Source of the DNA: Wurfbainia villosa
Taxonomy: Eukaryota > Streptophyta > Magnoliopsida > Zingiberales > Zingiberaceae
Length of the DNA stretch: 64,000 nt
Assembly (NCBI GenBank): GCA_025175895.1
Contig: CM046008.1
Coordinates: 27,421,255-27,485,254, forward strand
Direction of reading: 5' to 3'
Positions 35,693-49,059 of the stretch are shown here, piece by piece. The notes below the pieces were generated by a model. It was not told where the DNA came from and did no database searches. It was given only the letters and a program-made list of their open reading frames with translations. Position numbers and translations under genes: made by a program. How positions within the stretch are numbered: the first letter of the stretch is position 1; every line of letters starts with the position of its first letter.

Positions 35693-36118
35693 GATGTACA
35701 CCAAGGAGTGGTTCGTCAAGACAAGGTTAAAACCCCGAAAGAACATTTATCACTTCCCGAAGGGTCAATTACAAGACTTCAAGAAAAGCATTTCAAGGAA
35801 GCACTAAACGGGCTGGCTAATCCAAGAACAATGGGTTGGCTATGAGAAAGGAGAAACCAAGTTAAACCTGAGTACAAATCAAGGCTTAACCCATGTGATC
35901 AGTCTTATCCAACCATGACGTAGCTTTGCATGAAACTTGGTGTATGGAAAAGGGAGTAAAGAAGTATGAATACTTGGTGTATGGAAACTTGGGATTTTGA
36001 TTTTCAAAGTTATTTAATTGCATGCATGCAAAGTATGGAGACTTGGAGTTTTTTTTGGGTTTCTAAGTGTCTAATTGCTTGCATGCAACATTGCTACTCT
36101 TACTTGTTTGCATGCAAC
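35693..36118 (+). repeat. Gypsy LTR 5' fragment
   Basis: TGATGTACACCAAGG opens a stretch resembling the G2 LTR at 7605-7830 (aaggaagcactaaacgg, caaatcaaggcttaaccca, cttgcatgcaa). It abuts gag sequence at 35692 and copia RT at about 36119, so both joins are rearrangements. Confidence 0.5.
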
Positions 36119-36183
36119 GGTAGGTATTTTGGAATAAATTTAATGACAAAGGTGAAGTTATAAGGAGCTAGATTAGTTGCTAA

Positions 36184-36556
36184 TGTTAAAAGTGAAGGTA
36201 TCAACTAAGACAAAGCTAGTCATCATGCAAGAAGACAAAAATAATCAATGCAAGAAGACAAGAGTAATCAATGCAAGGAAGCTCATTAAATGCACCATGC
36301 AACAAGCCTGAAACCTCACAAAAGCCTCCAATGTTCACAACAAAGTCCCCAACGGTCATTAAGGATATAACACTATAAAACTCCTATGGATGGTTATTTT
36401 CATGCTTAAGAAAAATGTTCATGTATTCCCCCTTCCTCTTAAACAAGCTTTGAAGTTCATACCAAAGCTAAGTTTCATCATTCTTCTCCTTGTAACACGC
36501 TTTGAGGTTAATACCAAAGTCAAGTTTCAACCAAAGTTAAGTTTCAAGTTTCATCA
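36184..36556 (+). repeat. 5' LTR of copia A
   Basis: TGTTAAAAGTGAAGG to tttcaagtttcatca. A 24-bp unit (atgcaagaagacaaRaRtaatca) is present twice here and once in the 3' LTR. Confidence 0.95.
36373..36380 (+). promoter_or_regulatory. TATA-like box of copia A LTR
   Basis: ctataaaa, conserved at the same place in the 3' LTR (40786-40793) and in copia B (55593-55600). Confidence 0.5.
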
Positions 36557-37720
36557 TGGTATCAGAGCAGCAAGGTCAAGCTCTTCCGTAGCTAAGTTCA
36601 CTTCCTCCTCAACTTTTTTCCTCTCTTCTTCTTAATTCCTCCAACTATGTTCAATGGTCCGGATTTATTAAGAGGATCCTAAGTAGCTATAACCTTGAAG
36701 ATCAGATTCTCCAAGATCCTCCTAACGAGTCAGATCCCATCTTCTAAGAATGGAAGAAGAAAGATAATCAAGTCTTTGTTCATCTCCTGCTTTCTTTAGA
36801 TGAAGCTCACAAAAGTATGGTTGCTTGCTCTCCAAGTGCTAAAGCCTTATGGGATCATCTCTCAGCAGTGTATGGGCAAACCAACAACATTGGAAGAATC
36901 TTCGAAATAAGAAGACAGATAGCAGATATGAGGAAAGAGAACAAAACTCTCCCGCAACTCTTTGGAGAATTTGGTAACTTATGGAGTGAGCTTGAGGTTT
37001 TCCGACCACCAACCACTGATTTAACAGTAATAATAAAACGGCAAAATGAAGACAAGGTCTTTAATCTTCTTATGACTCTCGGAGACTCATTCTCAACTAT
37101 GAGACAAGAAATCCTGTGAATGCAAAATCTCTCAGCATATCATGAAGTTTTACAAATCATCCAAAGAACCGAGTCAAGCTTGAATATTGAAGAAACTTCA
37201 AGCAAAAAAATGGAAGTTCATGGGTTCAAAATTAATGAAGTTCATCCAAAAGAAGAGGTATGTCCCAATTGCAAGAAGAAAGGGAATACAAAGGACAAAT
37301 GTTGGTTTCTTCATCCTCATTTAAGACCAAAGGCATTTCGAAAGAAGGAACCCATGCAAACATTAACAACACAAACTTCTATGGAAGAACATCAACAAAC
37401 CTCTACAACAGGTATATGCTTAAACTCCACTCTAAATACTAAACATTGGATTATTGATTCAGGATGTGATTATCATATGGTAAAAGATAAAAATAAAGTT
37501 CTAAAGTTTAGAAACTTGGAAAAATGTAAGACAATCAAGGTAGCTAACGGTCAAAACATAATAGTAAATCAAATAGGAGAAATTGATCTATTAGGAAATG
37601 CAACCGATGCTCTCTATGTTCCAAATTTTACTTCCAATCTAATGTTTATTAGTCAAGTTACTAAGGAACATGATTGTAAGGTTATTTTTGATTCTAATAA
37701 TGTGTCATTTTAGGACGTCA
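36556..37720 (+). pseudogene. Copia A gag and protease
   Basis: The start codon spans the LTR/PBS junction (last LTR base A plus TG of the PBS). The frame reads MVSEQQGQALP then a stop where copia B has a glutamine. Further on it has NYVQWSGFIKRILSSYNLED and HKSMVACSPSAKALWDHLSA (UBN2-type capsid). The zinc knuckle at 37261 is CPNCKKKGNTKDKC: the histidine present in copia B (GHTKDKC) is asparagine, so metal binding should be lost. The protease motif WIIDSGCDYHMV lies at 37447-37482. Stops at 36748, 37118 and 37711. Confidence 0.85.
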
Positions 37721-37731
37721 AGATAAATCTT

Positions 37732-39280
37732 TTGATTGACAAGGGATCTAAAAGGAATAACCTTTATGTCTTGGATCATGACTATCAAGTCTTTAAAGCA
37801 AACCAGGAGGACACCCAACTTTGGCATGCCCGACTAGGTCACCCTAGTAGTCATGTCCTAAAATATTTCTTCCCTACAGTCAATTTAGATAATAGTATTT
37901 GTGAACCATGTATTCTCGGAAAAGAAACAAAAGAAAACTATCCATGTTCTACCACTATATATGAAAAACCCTTTGATCTAGTTCACTCGGATGTATGGAC
38001 CTCTCCAATTTTGTCTAAAAAAGCTTATAAATACTTTGTTACATTCATTGATCATAAAACTAGGTACACTTGGGTTTACATGATCACCAACAAATCTCAA
38101 GTGTTTGAGGCTTTTGAAACCTATAATAATTACATCTCAAGGCAATACAATGGCAAAATTAAGATCCTTAGATCCGATAATGGTGGAGAATACACAAGTA
38201 ATAAAATGAGGAAATACTTAAAAGAAAGGGGAATTATTCATCAAACCTCTTGTCCTTATACCCCTTAACAAAATGGGGTAGCCGAAAGGAAAAATAGACA
38301 TCTATTAGAAACAGCAAGAACACTCCTAAATCATGCTAATATTCCCAAAAAATTTTGGTGTGAATCCATTAGTACGGCGGCTCATCTCATAAATCTAATG
38401 CCAACAGAAAACTTAGGAGGAAAGTCTCCGATAGAACTCCTATACAATAAGAGGCCTAATATCTCTCATTTAAAATTTTTTGGGTGTACTTGCTATGTAT
38501 TCATTCCATTATGGCTTAGAACTAAATTAGATGATAAAGGAAGAAAATGTGTTTTTCTTGGTTATGCCACCTCAGAAAAGGGATATAAATGCCTTTGATC
38601 CTGCTACTAACAAGATGTACACATCAAAGGATGTGATATTTGTCGAAAATGAGTTTTTTTTTTCAGAAACAAAGGAAGAAGATGTAACAAAAGAAAGAAA
38701 CCCAATTGGTAGTTATCCCCTATTTCTTGAAGAAAGGCAGGATCCACCTCAAAATAGCAACTTAGAGGTTCCAGAAAACTCACAAGAAGGAACTAATTCT
38801 GATACTGAAGAAACTGAGGAAATCCTAGAACAAGGGGGAGAGAATGAAGATCCATCTCAATTAACCAATAATAGAGGATCAAGAGGACCTACACATCTAC
38901 CCTCCTCTTCTCTACCACTAAGGAGGTCAACAAGAATAAGGTATCCTGCATCTGAATGGATTAATCGTAGAACATACTATCACTCTGGCATGCTATGTCA
39001 TCCTATCTCTGATTATTATACCACAAATAATGTTTCACCAAGTCATCAAGCATTCTTGAGTGGCACAGATAAAGCACATGAACCTAGAACATATAAGGAA
39101 GCAAAAGGACAACAATCTTGGCAAAGGGCAATGGAAGAAGAAATCAATGCCTTGGAAAAGAATGACACCTGGGAGATCACCAATTTGCCTAAAGGAAAGA
39201 AACCTGTGGGATGCAAGTGGGTATACAAGATTAAACACAGAAGTGATGGTACCATTGACCGACATAAAGCAGACTGGTAG
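37732..39280 (+). pseudogene. Copia A integrase and linker
   Basis: LWHARLGHPSSHVLKYFF and CEPCILGKETKE give the HHCC zinc site. Catalytic Asp residues are in FDLVHSDVWTSP and RSDNGGEYTS; the Glu is in QNGVAERKNRHL, just after a TAA (38266-38268) replacing a Gln codon. LGYATSEKGYKC ends the core and is followed by a one-base shift near 38595. An acidic linker and TYKEAKGQQSWQRAMEEEIN then lead into RT. Confidence 0.85.
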
Positions 39281-40642
39281 CCAAAGGATACACTCAAATT
39301 TATGGAATTGATTATAAGGAGACATTTGCACGTGTGGCCAAGATGAATACCATCCGAGTCTTACTTACACTCGCAATAAATATGGATTGGCCACTTTATC
39401 AAATGGATGTTGCCAATGCTTTTCTACAAGGAGAGATGGAAGAAGAGGTCTATATGGAGAGTCCAGAAGGAATTCGAAATGGATATGAGGGGAAGGTATG
39501 CAAACTGAACAAGGCCATATATGGCCTCAAACAATCTCCAAGAGCATGGTATGCTAAACTTAGCTCGGCTCTCTTAAGCTATAAGTTTAAAAATGCAGTA
39601 GTGATTCTTCATTATTTGTTAAGATAGAAAATAATAAAACTATATCATTCTCATATATGTAGATGATCTCATTATTACAGGAAATGATGAAAATCTAATT
39701 CAACAAGTTAAGTCCTTTCTCAATTCTAAATTCGAAATAAAGGATTTAGGAAAACTAAAGTATTTTCTAGGTATAGAAATAGCTCACTCTCCTAATGGAA
39801 TAATCCTATCCCAAAGGAAGTATACACTTGATCTCTTACAGGAAACTGGAAAACTTGGAGCAAAACCAGCTGGTAGCCCCTACTTCACATCAAAGAAAGG
39901 AAATGATGATGACAATCCCTGGGAGGACATTCAGCAATACCAAAGGTTAGTAGGTAAATTGATTTACCTAACCATTACTCGTCCAGATATTTCATTTGCA
40001 GTAAATCAAATTAGCCAAAACATGCATGCACCAAAGGAGAGCCATTGGAAGGCAGCAGAGAGAATCCTCCACTATTTGAAAGGGACACCAGGTAAAGGAA
40101 TCTGGATGAGGAATAACCATAATACAGAAATTGTGGGTTACTATGATGCAGACTGGGCAGGAGATCACAAAGATAGAAGATCAACAACAGGATACTGTAT
40201 GTTTGTTGGAGGAAATTTGGTATCTTGGAAAAGCAAAAAACAATCGGTTGTGTCAAGATCCAGTGCTGAGGCAGAATACAGAGCAATGATAGCCGCCACC
40301 AGTGAGCTCTTATGGTTAAAAGCCTTAGTTGAAGAACTGGGTTTCCCTATTAATTCCCCAATCAAATTATACTGTGACAATCAGTCAGCTATTCACATTG
40401 CAACAAATCTAATATTTCATGAAAGAACCAAGCACATTGAAGTAGATTGCTACTTCATTAGGGAGAAGATTGACGAAAAAATCATCATTGCTCATCATAT
40501 CAATGGACAAGATCAACCAGCAGATATCTTTACCAAGATTACCACTTCTCAACACATGAGGAACATCCTTGACAAGTTAGGTGCCATTGACATATACGCA
40601 CCAAACTTGAGGGGGAGTGTTAAAAGTCAATGCATCAACTAA
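39240..40642 (+). pseudogene. Copia A reverse transcriptase and RNase H
   Basis: RT reads AKGYTQIYGIDYKETFARVA, YQMDVANAFLQGEMEEEVYM, GLKQSPRAWYAKL. After a shift near 39600-39640 it has ILIYVDDLIITGND (catalytic YVDD), DLGKLKYFLGIEI and TRPDISFAVNQISQNMHAP. RNase H follows in the same frame as YYDADWAGDHKDRRSTTGYC, SRSSAEAEYRAM and LYCDNQSAIHIA, ending in GQDQPADIFTK. The frame runs open into the 3' LTR. Confidence 0.9.
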
Positions 40643-40966
40643 GACAAAGCTAGTCATCATGCAAGAAGACAAAAATAATCAATGCAAGGAGGCTCATTAA
40701 ATGCACCTTGCAACAAGCCTTGAACCTCACAAAAGCCTCCAACGTTCACAACAAAGTCCCCAATGGTCATTAAGGATGCAGCACTATAAAACTTTTATGG
40801 ATGGTTATTTTCATGCTTAAGAAAAATGTTCATGTATTCCCCTTCCTCTTAAACAAGCTTTGAAGTTCATACCAAAGCTAAGTTTCATCATTCTTCTCCT
40901 TGTAACAAACTTTGAGGTTAATACCAAAGTCAAGTTTCAACCAAAGTTAAGTTTCAAGTTTCATCA
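40618..40966 (+). repeat. 3' LTR of copia A
   Basis: 349 bp, TGTTAAAAGTCAATGC to gtttcatca, preceded by the purine tract at 40604-40617. Confidence 0.95.
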
Positions 40967-43797
40967 GCTAAAGGGTTTTAGTCAAGTAGAGGGGTTGGAT
41001 TATGATGAAACCTATGTAGCCGTTGTCACGCCCCGAGAGTATAATTGTCCATCGATCGGATGGTACCCTCTTGTGACAATATAATAAACAATACCAATAC
41101 ATGACCCAAATAGCTGCTAATACACACAAGCTATAAAACACAGTGGCATACACAAAAAATTATAAAGATATAAAGACTCAAATATGCACTTCGGAGTGAC
41201 TTTAAAGCACAACAAGAATCATAATAGAATCCAATATCCAAAATGAATTCATAATAAAGGCCAAAATACATACAATACATCCGTATACCAAAAATGCGGA
41301 AACAATATAAGATAAAATCCCAAAACAAACAAACCAAGAGAATATTGGAATAAATATCCAACCACTCAGTATGAGATGGGATCAGCTGGCGGAGCTCTGA
41401 GCACCCAAGGAATCTTCTACCAGTTACTTGGGCGACAAGAAAACCCAAGGTCTATGGTGGTGAGTATAAAACTCAACGGTAATATGGAAAATAGTGCATG
41501 CATATCATATATCACATGAGAGTTAACGATATATAGTCTAAAGGTACAACAAATAACCACCAGTATAATTTAACCAATGCATATATTAAAAGATCAACTG
41601 AACAACACAAGGTACTGCCATTATTGGAGATCTACAACGCTACAACTCATACAACTTGAACACATACACCGCAATATAACATATACAATATGAAAAAAAT
41701 ACTATTACCTATGTAATCAACAACCGCCTTACGAACATTCTATAACATATATAACAACGAACCTGGTCCAACCTACTCAACATCATGATACTGGTCAGAT
41801 GCGTACAACCGCCCAATCAACTCATACACTGGATCATGAAAATAAAATGCAAGATGATGTACGACCAAATACAACAAGTATACCTCAAACAAATGCAACA
41901 ACACAACAAGCATATATAGACTGTATCTATATACACTGAACGCACTCACACACATATATGCAAACACCATCACACATGGCAATGCAGATGCATGGTCATG
42001 CCTGCACACCCCACTTGCTACCATGACCCCAGTGTAGCCTAGGTGGCACAACATGACGACTGTCCCAAAACAACAACTACCACTACTCTTGTCATGCCCC
42101 GGGGGAGTCCCCGCCAGATGAAAATCCGACAGCATCTCCCCTGTACGGGTGACAATACCAATTTTTCATACAAGACCTACACGACCACTATACATCGGTC
42201 AACACGATGAAATCCAAACAACTCACGCAGGTAATAATTAGGCCTCAGGCCATCAATCAAAGTAAATAAATAAAATCTATCACCTCTTGACTTACCCCTT
42301 CTTCCATCTGGGCAGGAATACTCATCCAAATCCAATCCAAAATAAAACTCCGAACAGAGGTCCATAAAGACATACCAAAACATCCACAAGAACATAAATT
42401 CAACTCCAGTCCTAAACATATCTTCTAATAAAAATCCAAATCCATAAAACAAATAACCAATAAAACTATCACGACGTGGGGGTTTGGCAGCTGGACTCTC
42501 CTGACAGCTTCATCCTGAAATAGATATAAATCAATGGGGTAAGTTCAAAGAACTCAGCGGATATAGTCGATATGCAAGGTAAGAAATAGCTAACAATAAC
42601 AATCATGCCAGTACAGTCTCATATATATAGGGTCTGTAAGAAAGAAATACAAAAGGGGCTGTACTTACCTAAATCTCCTACCCTGATATAGGAGCATGTG
42701 CCATACTAGAAGAAATAAAGTTATCACCATATACAAATATGTATCCTGTATGCATGACAATCATATGCAACATCCAAGGCAGCAATAAAAATGTAGCAAA
42801 CATAATACAAATACTATCCATACAAAATGCATGCCATGCAAATGACATGGTCACCCCTGACGCCAGTCAGCCGCCTCACACGCGATGGTGAAGCCGAGTG
42901 GGTAGGGCTATGACAACTGTGCACTCTGCCATCACTGCTCCTAAGTGACCGAGTGGACAGGATGCTGTCGGAGTACACCTATCCTCCTGCCCCAAACAGA
43001 GTGGGGGAGCAAAGCTCTCATCTCTCGGTGTCGTAGACCAGAGGAGGGATCCCTGCCCGCTACCACGCTGACTCAACGCTACCCATGAGCGAACCAGCGG
43101 AGTCTGACAGAGCAACTGCACACACCCTCCTGATGTACCACTAACCCATGAGTGGAAGCATGTGCAGACCATGTAACTGACTACAGACTCAACTATAAAG
43201 GAACCCCGTCCAGTCAGCATGCAATCATGCAAGATAGTGCAAGATACTAAAGCATGTAAATCCAAATAAAACACATATCCGAATAATATGCACAACCAAT
43301 AAGTACATATCTATGATCCAAGTAAAACAGGGAAGATATAATCATAACCGATCCAATGCATGTATCAAGTAGGCACAAAAACATACTAGGCATATAAACA
43401 TAAAAATTATTGCAAGCTATCCTAACTAGCATATCAACATGACTATATCTAAGAGATAAGTCAAAATACCCGCCTGATAAAATGCTCGCAAAATGAAACG
43501 AAATCGTCACGACCGTGGACCTGCCTCATGACCGAAACTTGCATACAGTATAACTATTGTTAAGCACAAAAATGCAATTCACCTACAAATCGAATACTTA
43601 ATCGATTTCGTTCATAACCCAATTAACCCAAATAAACTTCCAATTTCACTAATTTATCTAACCCTTTCACAACCCTCACAACTCCCAATTACACCAATTT
43701 AGGGATCTAACCACCCTAGTTGAAATCTCATCACAACCCAACTCCATTCACAGCCGGCTCAACCATTGTTCACAGCCGACCACATCCACCCAAATAG

Positions 43798-45639
43798 TGT
43801 TAGTTAAAGCCCTAGAACCAATCATGTGATGGTTGAATAGGGAACATTTTGTATCATATTCTATAAAGGCAAAGGATTGGTTATTATATTTACATCTTGC
43901 TTGTGCCAGCTAATTTAAATATAATAATGCCCTAGAAAAGTAGGTTCTTATCTACAGCACATCAATTGGCAGAATTGATTATGAGAGGCTGTAGAGAACA
44001 CTTTCCTAAATGTTCCTAGTCGAGTATTAATATGCAAGGGCAATATTAATACATAAAGACTAGCATGTAGGTCAATTGATGACTTGATCTCACAAGTCAT
44101 GGATATATGATATCAAGTTGACACATGGGTATATATTGGAGAATATATACTGAACTGACCCGCCATGAGAAAGTTTCATGGATCGTTATATGAGTGTCAT
44201 AAACTTTCTCATGTGACTATTGGTATGAATAGTCCTTAGACCTGAAGTCACTATGGTTCCCTACATAAGGAGTTATGTACTTTGGTATCGTCAAACGTCA
44301 CCCGTAATAGGGTGGACCATAAAGGCGATTACTGGGTATATAACAAATTATGCGGAGGGATGTGAGTGATGTAGATGGGATCTATCCCTCTCATATGACG
44401 AGAGTGATATCGGTGGGCCCCTTGATTGAGTAGAACTACTAAAACGCATGGCCATGCTCGAATGAGTCAATATGAGATATTGAGCTCATTTGTTTGAGTT
44501 AGTTTACTCAGGGATCAAGAAACACATGGATTGATCGAGGATGACACGGTCTATGCCTCATTGATCAATCTGATATCAAGGATAGAAGGACACGGTCATA
44601 TATTATAGTAGTCACGGAAAGGTTAGTCGGATCTTGACTTATCTCAGAACTTGGGTAGCAATGATGTATTGCTAGATGCCGCTCATTGCTTGTGTATCTA
44701 AAAGAGTTTAGGTCCACTGCCAACGTTATGAGAGCCTATAGGGTCACACACAAAGAGCATGATAATTAGAGGAATTAGAGTATTCTAGTTTGACTAGAAT
44801 AATTTGGGAATAAGCTTAAGTACAAAATGGTTTTTGGACTTTAAGCTTAATGAGAATTTTAGCTAATTGATTTAATGAGATTAATTCAATATGTTACCTT
44901 ATTGATTTAATAAGATTAATTCAATATGATAACATAAGCTTAATTGAATTAATAAGATTAATTCAACATGCATGAAAGCCACATAAGAATGCCACATAAG
45001 CATGCCACCTAAGCATCCACCTAAGCATCCACCTAAGCTAGATGAGGTGGAAGAAGACAAATTGGTTTTTGTCTCCTTAAGTGGCCGGCCAAACAAGGAT
45101 ATGTCTCAATGCAATGGATTGCATTGAATGTGTGGAGGTGAAAGGGTTTTTCCAACCCTATAAAAGACACCCTAAGTGGCCGGCCAAAAGTGAGGATTGG
45201 CTTTTGTTGTTGGTGGAAGCTTTGGTTGTGTTAGTGGTGAGAAAGCTTGGTGGAAGCTTTGGTTGTGTGGGTTTGTGAGTGTAGGCTAGCAAGAAGAGGA
45301 GTCTTCTTCTTCCTTTCTCCTTTTCCCTCTCTTCCTCTCCTTTAGGGACTTCTCTAGCAAGAAGTAAAGGGGAGCTCTTCTAGTTTTTTCTTTTGTGAGA
45401 CAAGAGCTTGCTCGTGTGGATACATATAGAGGCACGGACATTTAAACGTGCTAAAAGATCCAACACATCCAAGGAAAAGCGGGATTGCAAAGGGCACGCA
45501 ACAAAGGTAATCCTCTCCTATAAGATAGGTTTGGTTTAGAGAAATTTATTTTATACGAGTTTGCTTTCGCATGGATCACTTGGAAGGGATCCTATTTTCC
45601 GTTGCGCATATGCCATTTGGCATACGAGAATTCCCAATA
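43798..45639 (+). repeat. 5' LTR of copia C
   Basis: TGTTAGTTAAAGCCCTAG to attcccaata (expected ...aaca; last bases changed). Contains direct repeats of cacctaagcatc near 45004-45040 and two gtggccggcc sites. Confidence 0.95.
45158..45166 (+). promoter_or_regulatory. TATA-like box of copia C LTR
   Basis: ctataaaag in the U3 part; the identical box is in the 3' LTR at about 52058. Likely core promoter by position. Confidence 0.5.
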
Positions 45640-45640
45640 G

Positions 45641-45653
45641 TGGTATCAGAGCC
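45641..45653 (+). other. Primer binding site of copia C
   Basis: tggtatcagagcc directly after the 5' LTR. Confidence 0.9.
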
Positions 45654-46805
45654 ACTTGCGAAAGATCGTATAAAAATAGGTTTTCTCTATTTTATATGTG
45701 ATATAGAAGTAGGATAAATTTTATTATGAGTTGATAATTGCATTAGCAAATTTTCAAACATAATAAAATATCCAATGTCTTTTAAAAGTTAAAATGACAT
45801 GGTGCATGGTTATGGCCTAGTCCCAAAAGTTTGTGATTGTGTGTTGTAATTCTTAATACGGCCTGCGTGTCGTGCCTTTCTCCTAATATTCTTGTTGTAA
45901 AATTAGTTTTAGACTCGAATGTAACTCGAGTATTTCTCCTTTTGTAATGTACAAAACAAGGATGGAGGGTCCATTGGAAGATGAGGTTACAAGGAGGAAG
46001 TCAACACACAAGACAACCAAAAGGAAGCACTTAGGAGAAGATGCTATCCCTAGGTTGACCAATCAATCTTTTCATTGAGAAGATTGTAGAATAAGGGCCA
46101 TAACCATGACACGTTAGTTTAATATGTATGTGATGCATGTTAGTTTAGCTTGTATGTGATGCATGATTAGTTTAGCTTATATGTGATGTATGCTAATATG
46201 TATATGATACATGTTTATTTCTTAATAAGTCTAAACGATATGCCTACCAAAGTTGGTACTCACTACTTCTCGATCATTTGTTATTGCCAAAGCAAAGCAA
46301 TGCATTTTATCTTGAGGGGTGCGAGTGGACAATCGTGATGTCCCGCTATCAGTCTTTGTTAAGACTTAATTAAGTGTTTTCTTAATTGGTTAAGAAAGTA
46401 GAGGCATATATTAGCTTTGAACATAAGTGTTAACATTAGTTTTGTGTGATTTCCGAACATCAGCTTTGTCTTAGAAGTGGTCGTTGCTCGATATCCAAGA
46501 AGGCCCTGTGCCTCGCCAACCGAAGCGGGTTTAGGAATAAACACTAAACTAATCTAAAACTTAACCAAAGCTATTAAAGAGTTACATCAGATGTAATTGG
46601 CAAAAGATTGCCTACCTAATTATACTATGTCTTGGGCGATTAGCCAAAGCTAACTCAAGGCAATTATGATGTGGATCTTTATCCCATATAAATTTATAGC
46701 TAAATAGTAGCTATGAGAATTTAGTGGGAGCCTCATTTAATTAAAGGCCTAATTAAATGATTTAGGTATGATACTTAACTTTGCATTTTAATGTTGTAGA
46801 TCACC
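45654..46805 (+). other. Leader of copia C
   Basis: About 1.15 kb untranslated leader, shared with copia D (26260-27170). It includes the word cttgggcgattagccaaagc at 46631. No gene seen. Confidence 0.7.
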
Positions 46806-47560
46806 ATGTCATCTAACACGACACACCCTCAACTTGCGATCTATCCTTGAGAAGGACAAGCTCAATGGAGCAAACTTTCTTGATCGGTATAGGAACTTGA
46901 GGATTATCCTCAAGCAAGAGCATAAACTATATGTCCTAGAGCAGGCTACCCTGAAATACCCCTCGGCCACTCGTCTTTGAAAAGGATGCTTATAAGAAGC
47001 ATCAAGATGACGATTAGATGTGTCATGCCTTATGCTTGCCACCATGAACTCGAGCTTCAGAAGCAACATGAGAACATGGATGCCTATGATATGGTTGAGC
47101 ATTTGAAACAACTATATCAAGGACAAGATAGGCACGAGCGTTTTGAAGTGTCTAAGGCTCTTTTTGCATGCAAGATGCAAGAAGGAACACCTGTAGGAAC
47201 TCACGACTAAAATGATTGGGTGCGTTGAGAACCTTGAAAGACTAGGTTTTCCATCGAGCCAAGAATTGGCCGATGTTATCCGCAATCGTTGCGGAAGCAT
47301 ACAATCAATTCGTCATGAATTATAACATGAATGAAATTGATAAACCTTTGCTCGAGATTCTCGATGTTGAGAATCACAACCAAATCTCAAGAAGAAAGTT
47401 AGTAATGTACTAATGGTCAAGAAGGACAAAGGTAAGCGCAAAGGCAAGGGTAAGACCAAGCCAAAGGCAAGGCCAATTCATCCACTTCAAAGGGTAAAGG
47501 TAAAGTACCTAAGGAAGGGATGCTTCCATTGCGGTGAGATGGACACCGGAAGCGAACCGC
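46806..47560 (+). pseudogene. Copia C gag
   Basis: ATG at 46806 (MSSNTTHPQL) leaves frame within 20 codons. Pieces in other frames are FLDRYRNLRIILKQEHKLYV-like, LQKQHENMDAYDMVEHLKQL and YQGQDRHERFEVSKALFACK. A K/G-rich linker (47425-47480) and CFHCGEM, the first half of a zinc knuckle at 47523, follow. At least five shifts. Confidence 0.8.
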
Positions 47561-48888
47561 AAAGTCTACCTTGAGGAAGTAAAGAACAAGAGAAGTGGGA
47601 CTTCTGCCTCAGGTATACACGTTATAGAAGTTAATCTATCTATTTCTTCTACATGGGTATTAGATACCGAATGTGCATCTCACATTTGTACTAATGTGCA
47701 GGGACTGAGAAATAGTAGAATAATGGCAAAGGGTGAAGTGGACCTACGAGTAGGCAATGGCGCAAAAGTTGCTGCTGTAGCTGTAGGAACATATTCTTTG
47801 TCTTTGCCCACTGGGCTTATCTTAGAACTAGAGGAGTGCTTCTATGTAACCGCATTAACAAAGAACATAATTTCTGTATCTTGTTTAGACAAGAAAAACT
47901 TTTCTTTTATAATAAAGGACAAATGTTGTTCCATTTATTTAAATGAAATGTTCTATTGTAATGCACCACTTATGAATGGTCTCTATGTTCTAGATTTAGA
48001 TAACCCAATTTATAACGTAAATACCAAACGGTTTAAATCGAATGATTTGAACCAGACATATCTCTGGCACTGTCGCCTAGGTCACATAAATGAAAAACGC
48101 ATATCCCAACTCCATAAAGATGGATTATTGGACTCATTTGATTTTGAATCATATGAGGTATGCGAGTCTTGTCTTTTAGGAAAGATGACTAAAACTCCAT
48201 TTAGTGGACATGGCGAGAGAGCGACGGATTTGTTAGGACTCATACATACTGATGTATGTGGCCCTTTCAATGTCGAAGCCAGAGGAGGCTATAAGTACTT
48301 TATTACTTTCACTGATGATATGAGTAGATTTGGCTACTTATATTTGATGAGACATAAGTCAGAATCCTTTGAAAAGTTCAAAGAATTCAAGAATGAAGTA
48401 CAAAACCAACTTGGTAAGCGTGTTAAGCTACTTGATCGATCGAGGTGGTGAATACCTTAGTCAAGAGTTTCGTGATCACTGGTGAGTGTGGGATAATATC
48501 CCAACTCACTCCACCTGGAACACCACAATGGAATGGTGTATCTGAGAGGAGAAATCGTACTCTATTAGATATGGTACGATCAATGATGAGCCAGACTGAT
48601 CTACCTACTTCCTTTTGGGGTTTAGCTCTAGAGACAGCAGCTTTCACACTTAATCGCGTTCCATCAAAAGCCGTAGAAAAGACATATCATATGATATGGA
48701 CGAAGAGTCCCAAAATGTCTTTTATAAAGATTTGGGGTTGTGAAGCTTACGTTAGGCGCCAAGTCTTAGATAAACTAGGACCCAAATCGGATAGGTGTTA
48801 TTTTGTAGGATATCCCAAGGAAACTAAGGGATATTACTTTACAATCCCACACTTGGCAAGGTGTTTGTTGCGGAAATCATCTTTCTAG
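47534..48888 (+). pseudogene. Copia C protease and integrase
   Basis: The open frame 47534-48451 carries NLSISSTWVLDTECASH (protease, with D-T-E where D-S/T-G is usual), VDLRVGNGAKVAAVAVGTYS, LWHCRLGHINEKRISQLH, CESCLLGKMTKTPFSGHG and LIHTDVCGPFNVEARGGYKY. A two-base loss breaks the second Asp motif (LLDRSRW instead of a RSDRGGEY form). The frame 48445-48888 continues with TPQWNGVSERRNRTLLDMVR (catalytic Glu) and LGPKSDRCYFVGYPKETKGY. Confidence 0.9.
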
Positions 48889-49059
48889 AAAGAGAATTTA
48901 TTTCTAGAAATACTAGTGGGAGTAAAATTCATCTTGAAGAAGTTCAAGATGATGATAACACTAAGGCTTGATGGAAAATGAACAGTACACCACAAAGTGT
49001 TGTGGATGAGGAATTTGTTGCCCAAAGAGTTGTGGAGCAAACACTGCTCAAGTAGACCA

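Larger units (their letters stand above)
36184..40966 (+). mobile_element. Complete copia element A (non-coding by mutation)
   Basis: 5' LTR 36184-36556, PBS 36557-36568, internal region, purine tract cttgagggggag, 3' LTR 40618-40966, TSD gctaa (36179-36183 and 40967-40971). Element length is 4.78 kb. Gag, protease, integrase, RT and RNase H are all present in copia order but broken by stops and shifts. The LTRs differ at roughly 15 sites plus a 24-bp indel, so it is clearly older than copia C. Copia B is the same family. Clade not assigned. Confidence 0.95.
36119..41023 (+). pseudogene. Copia RT fragment split by copia A
   Basis: Joining 36121-36183 to 40972-41023, without the second gctaa, gives NKFNDKGEVIR, ARLVAKGFSQVEGLDYDETY, VAV, the N-terminal part of a copia reverse transcriptase, with two small shifts. 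It served as target first for copia A (TSD gctaa) and for the gypsy LTR at 41024. Confidence 0.75.

Noticed and set aside
44899..45278. 65-codon frames that recur identically at 51799-52178
   Set aside because: Recurrence is because both lie in the two LTRs of copia C; no motif and no independent conservation.
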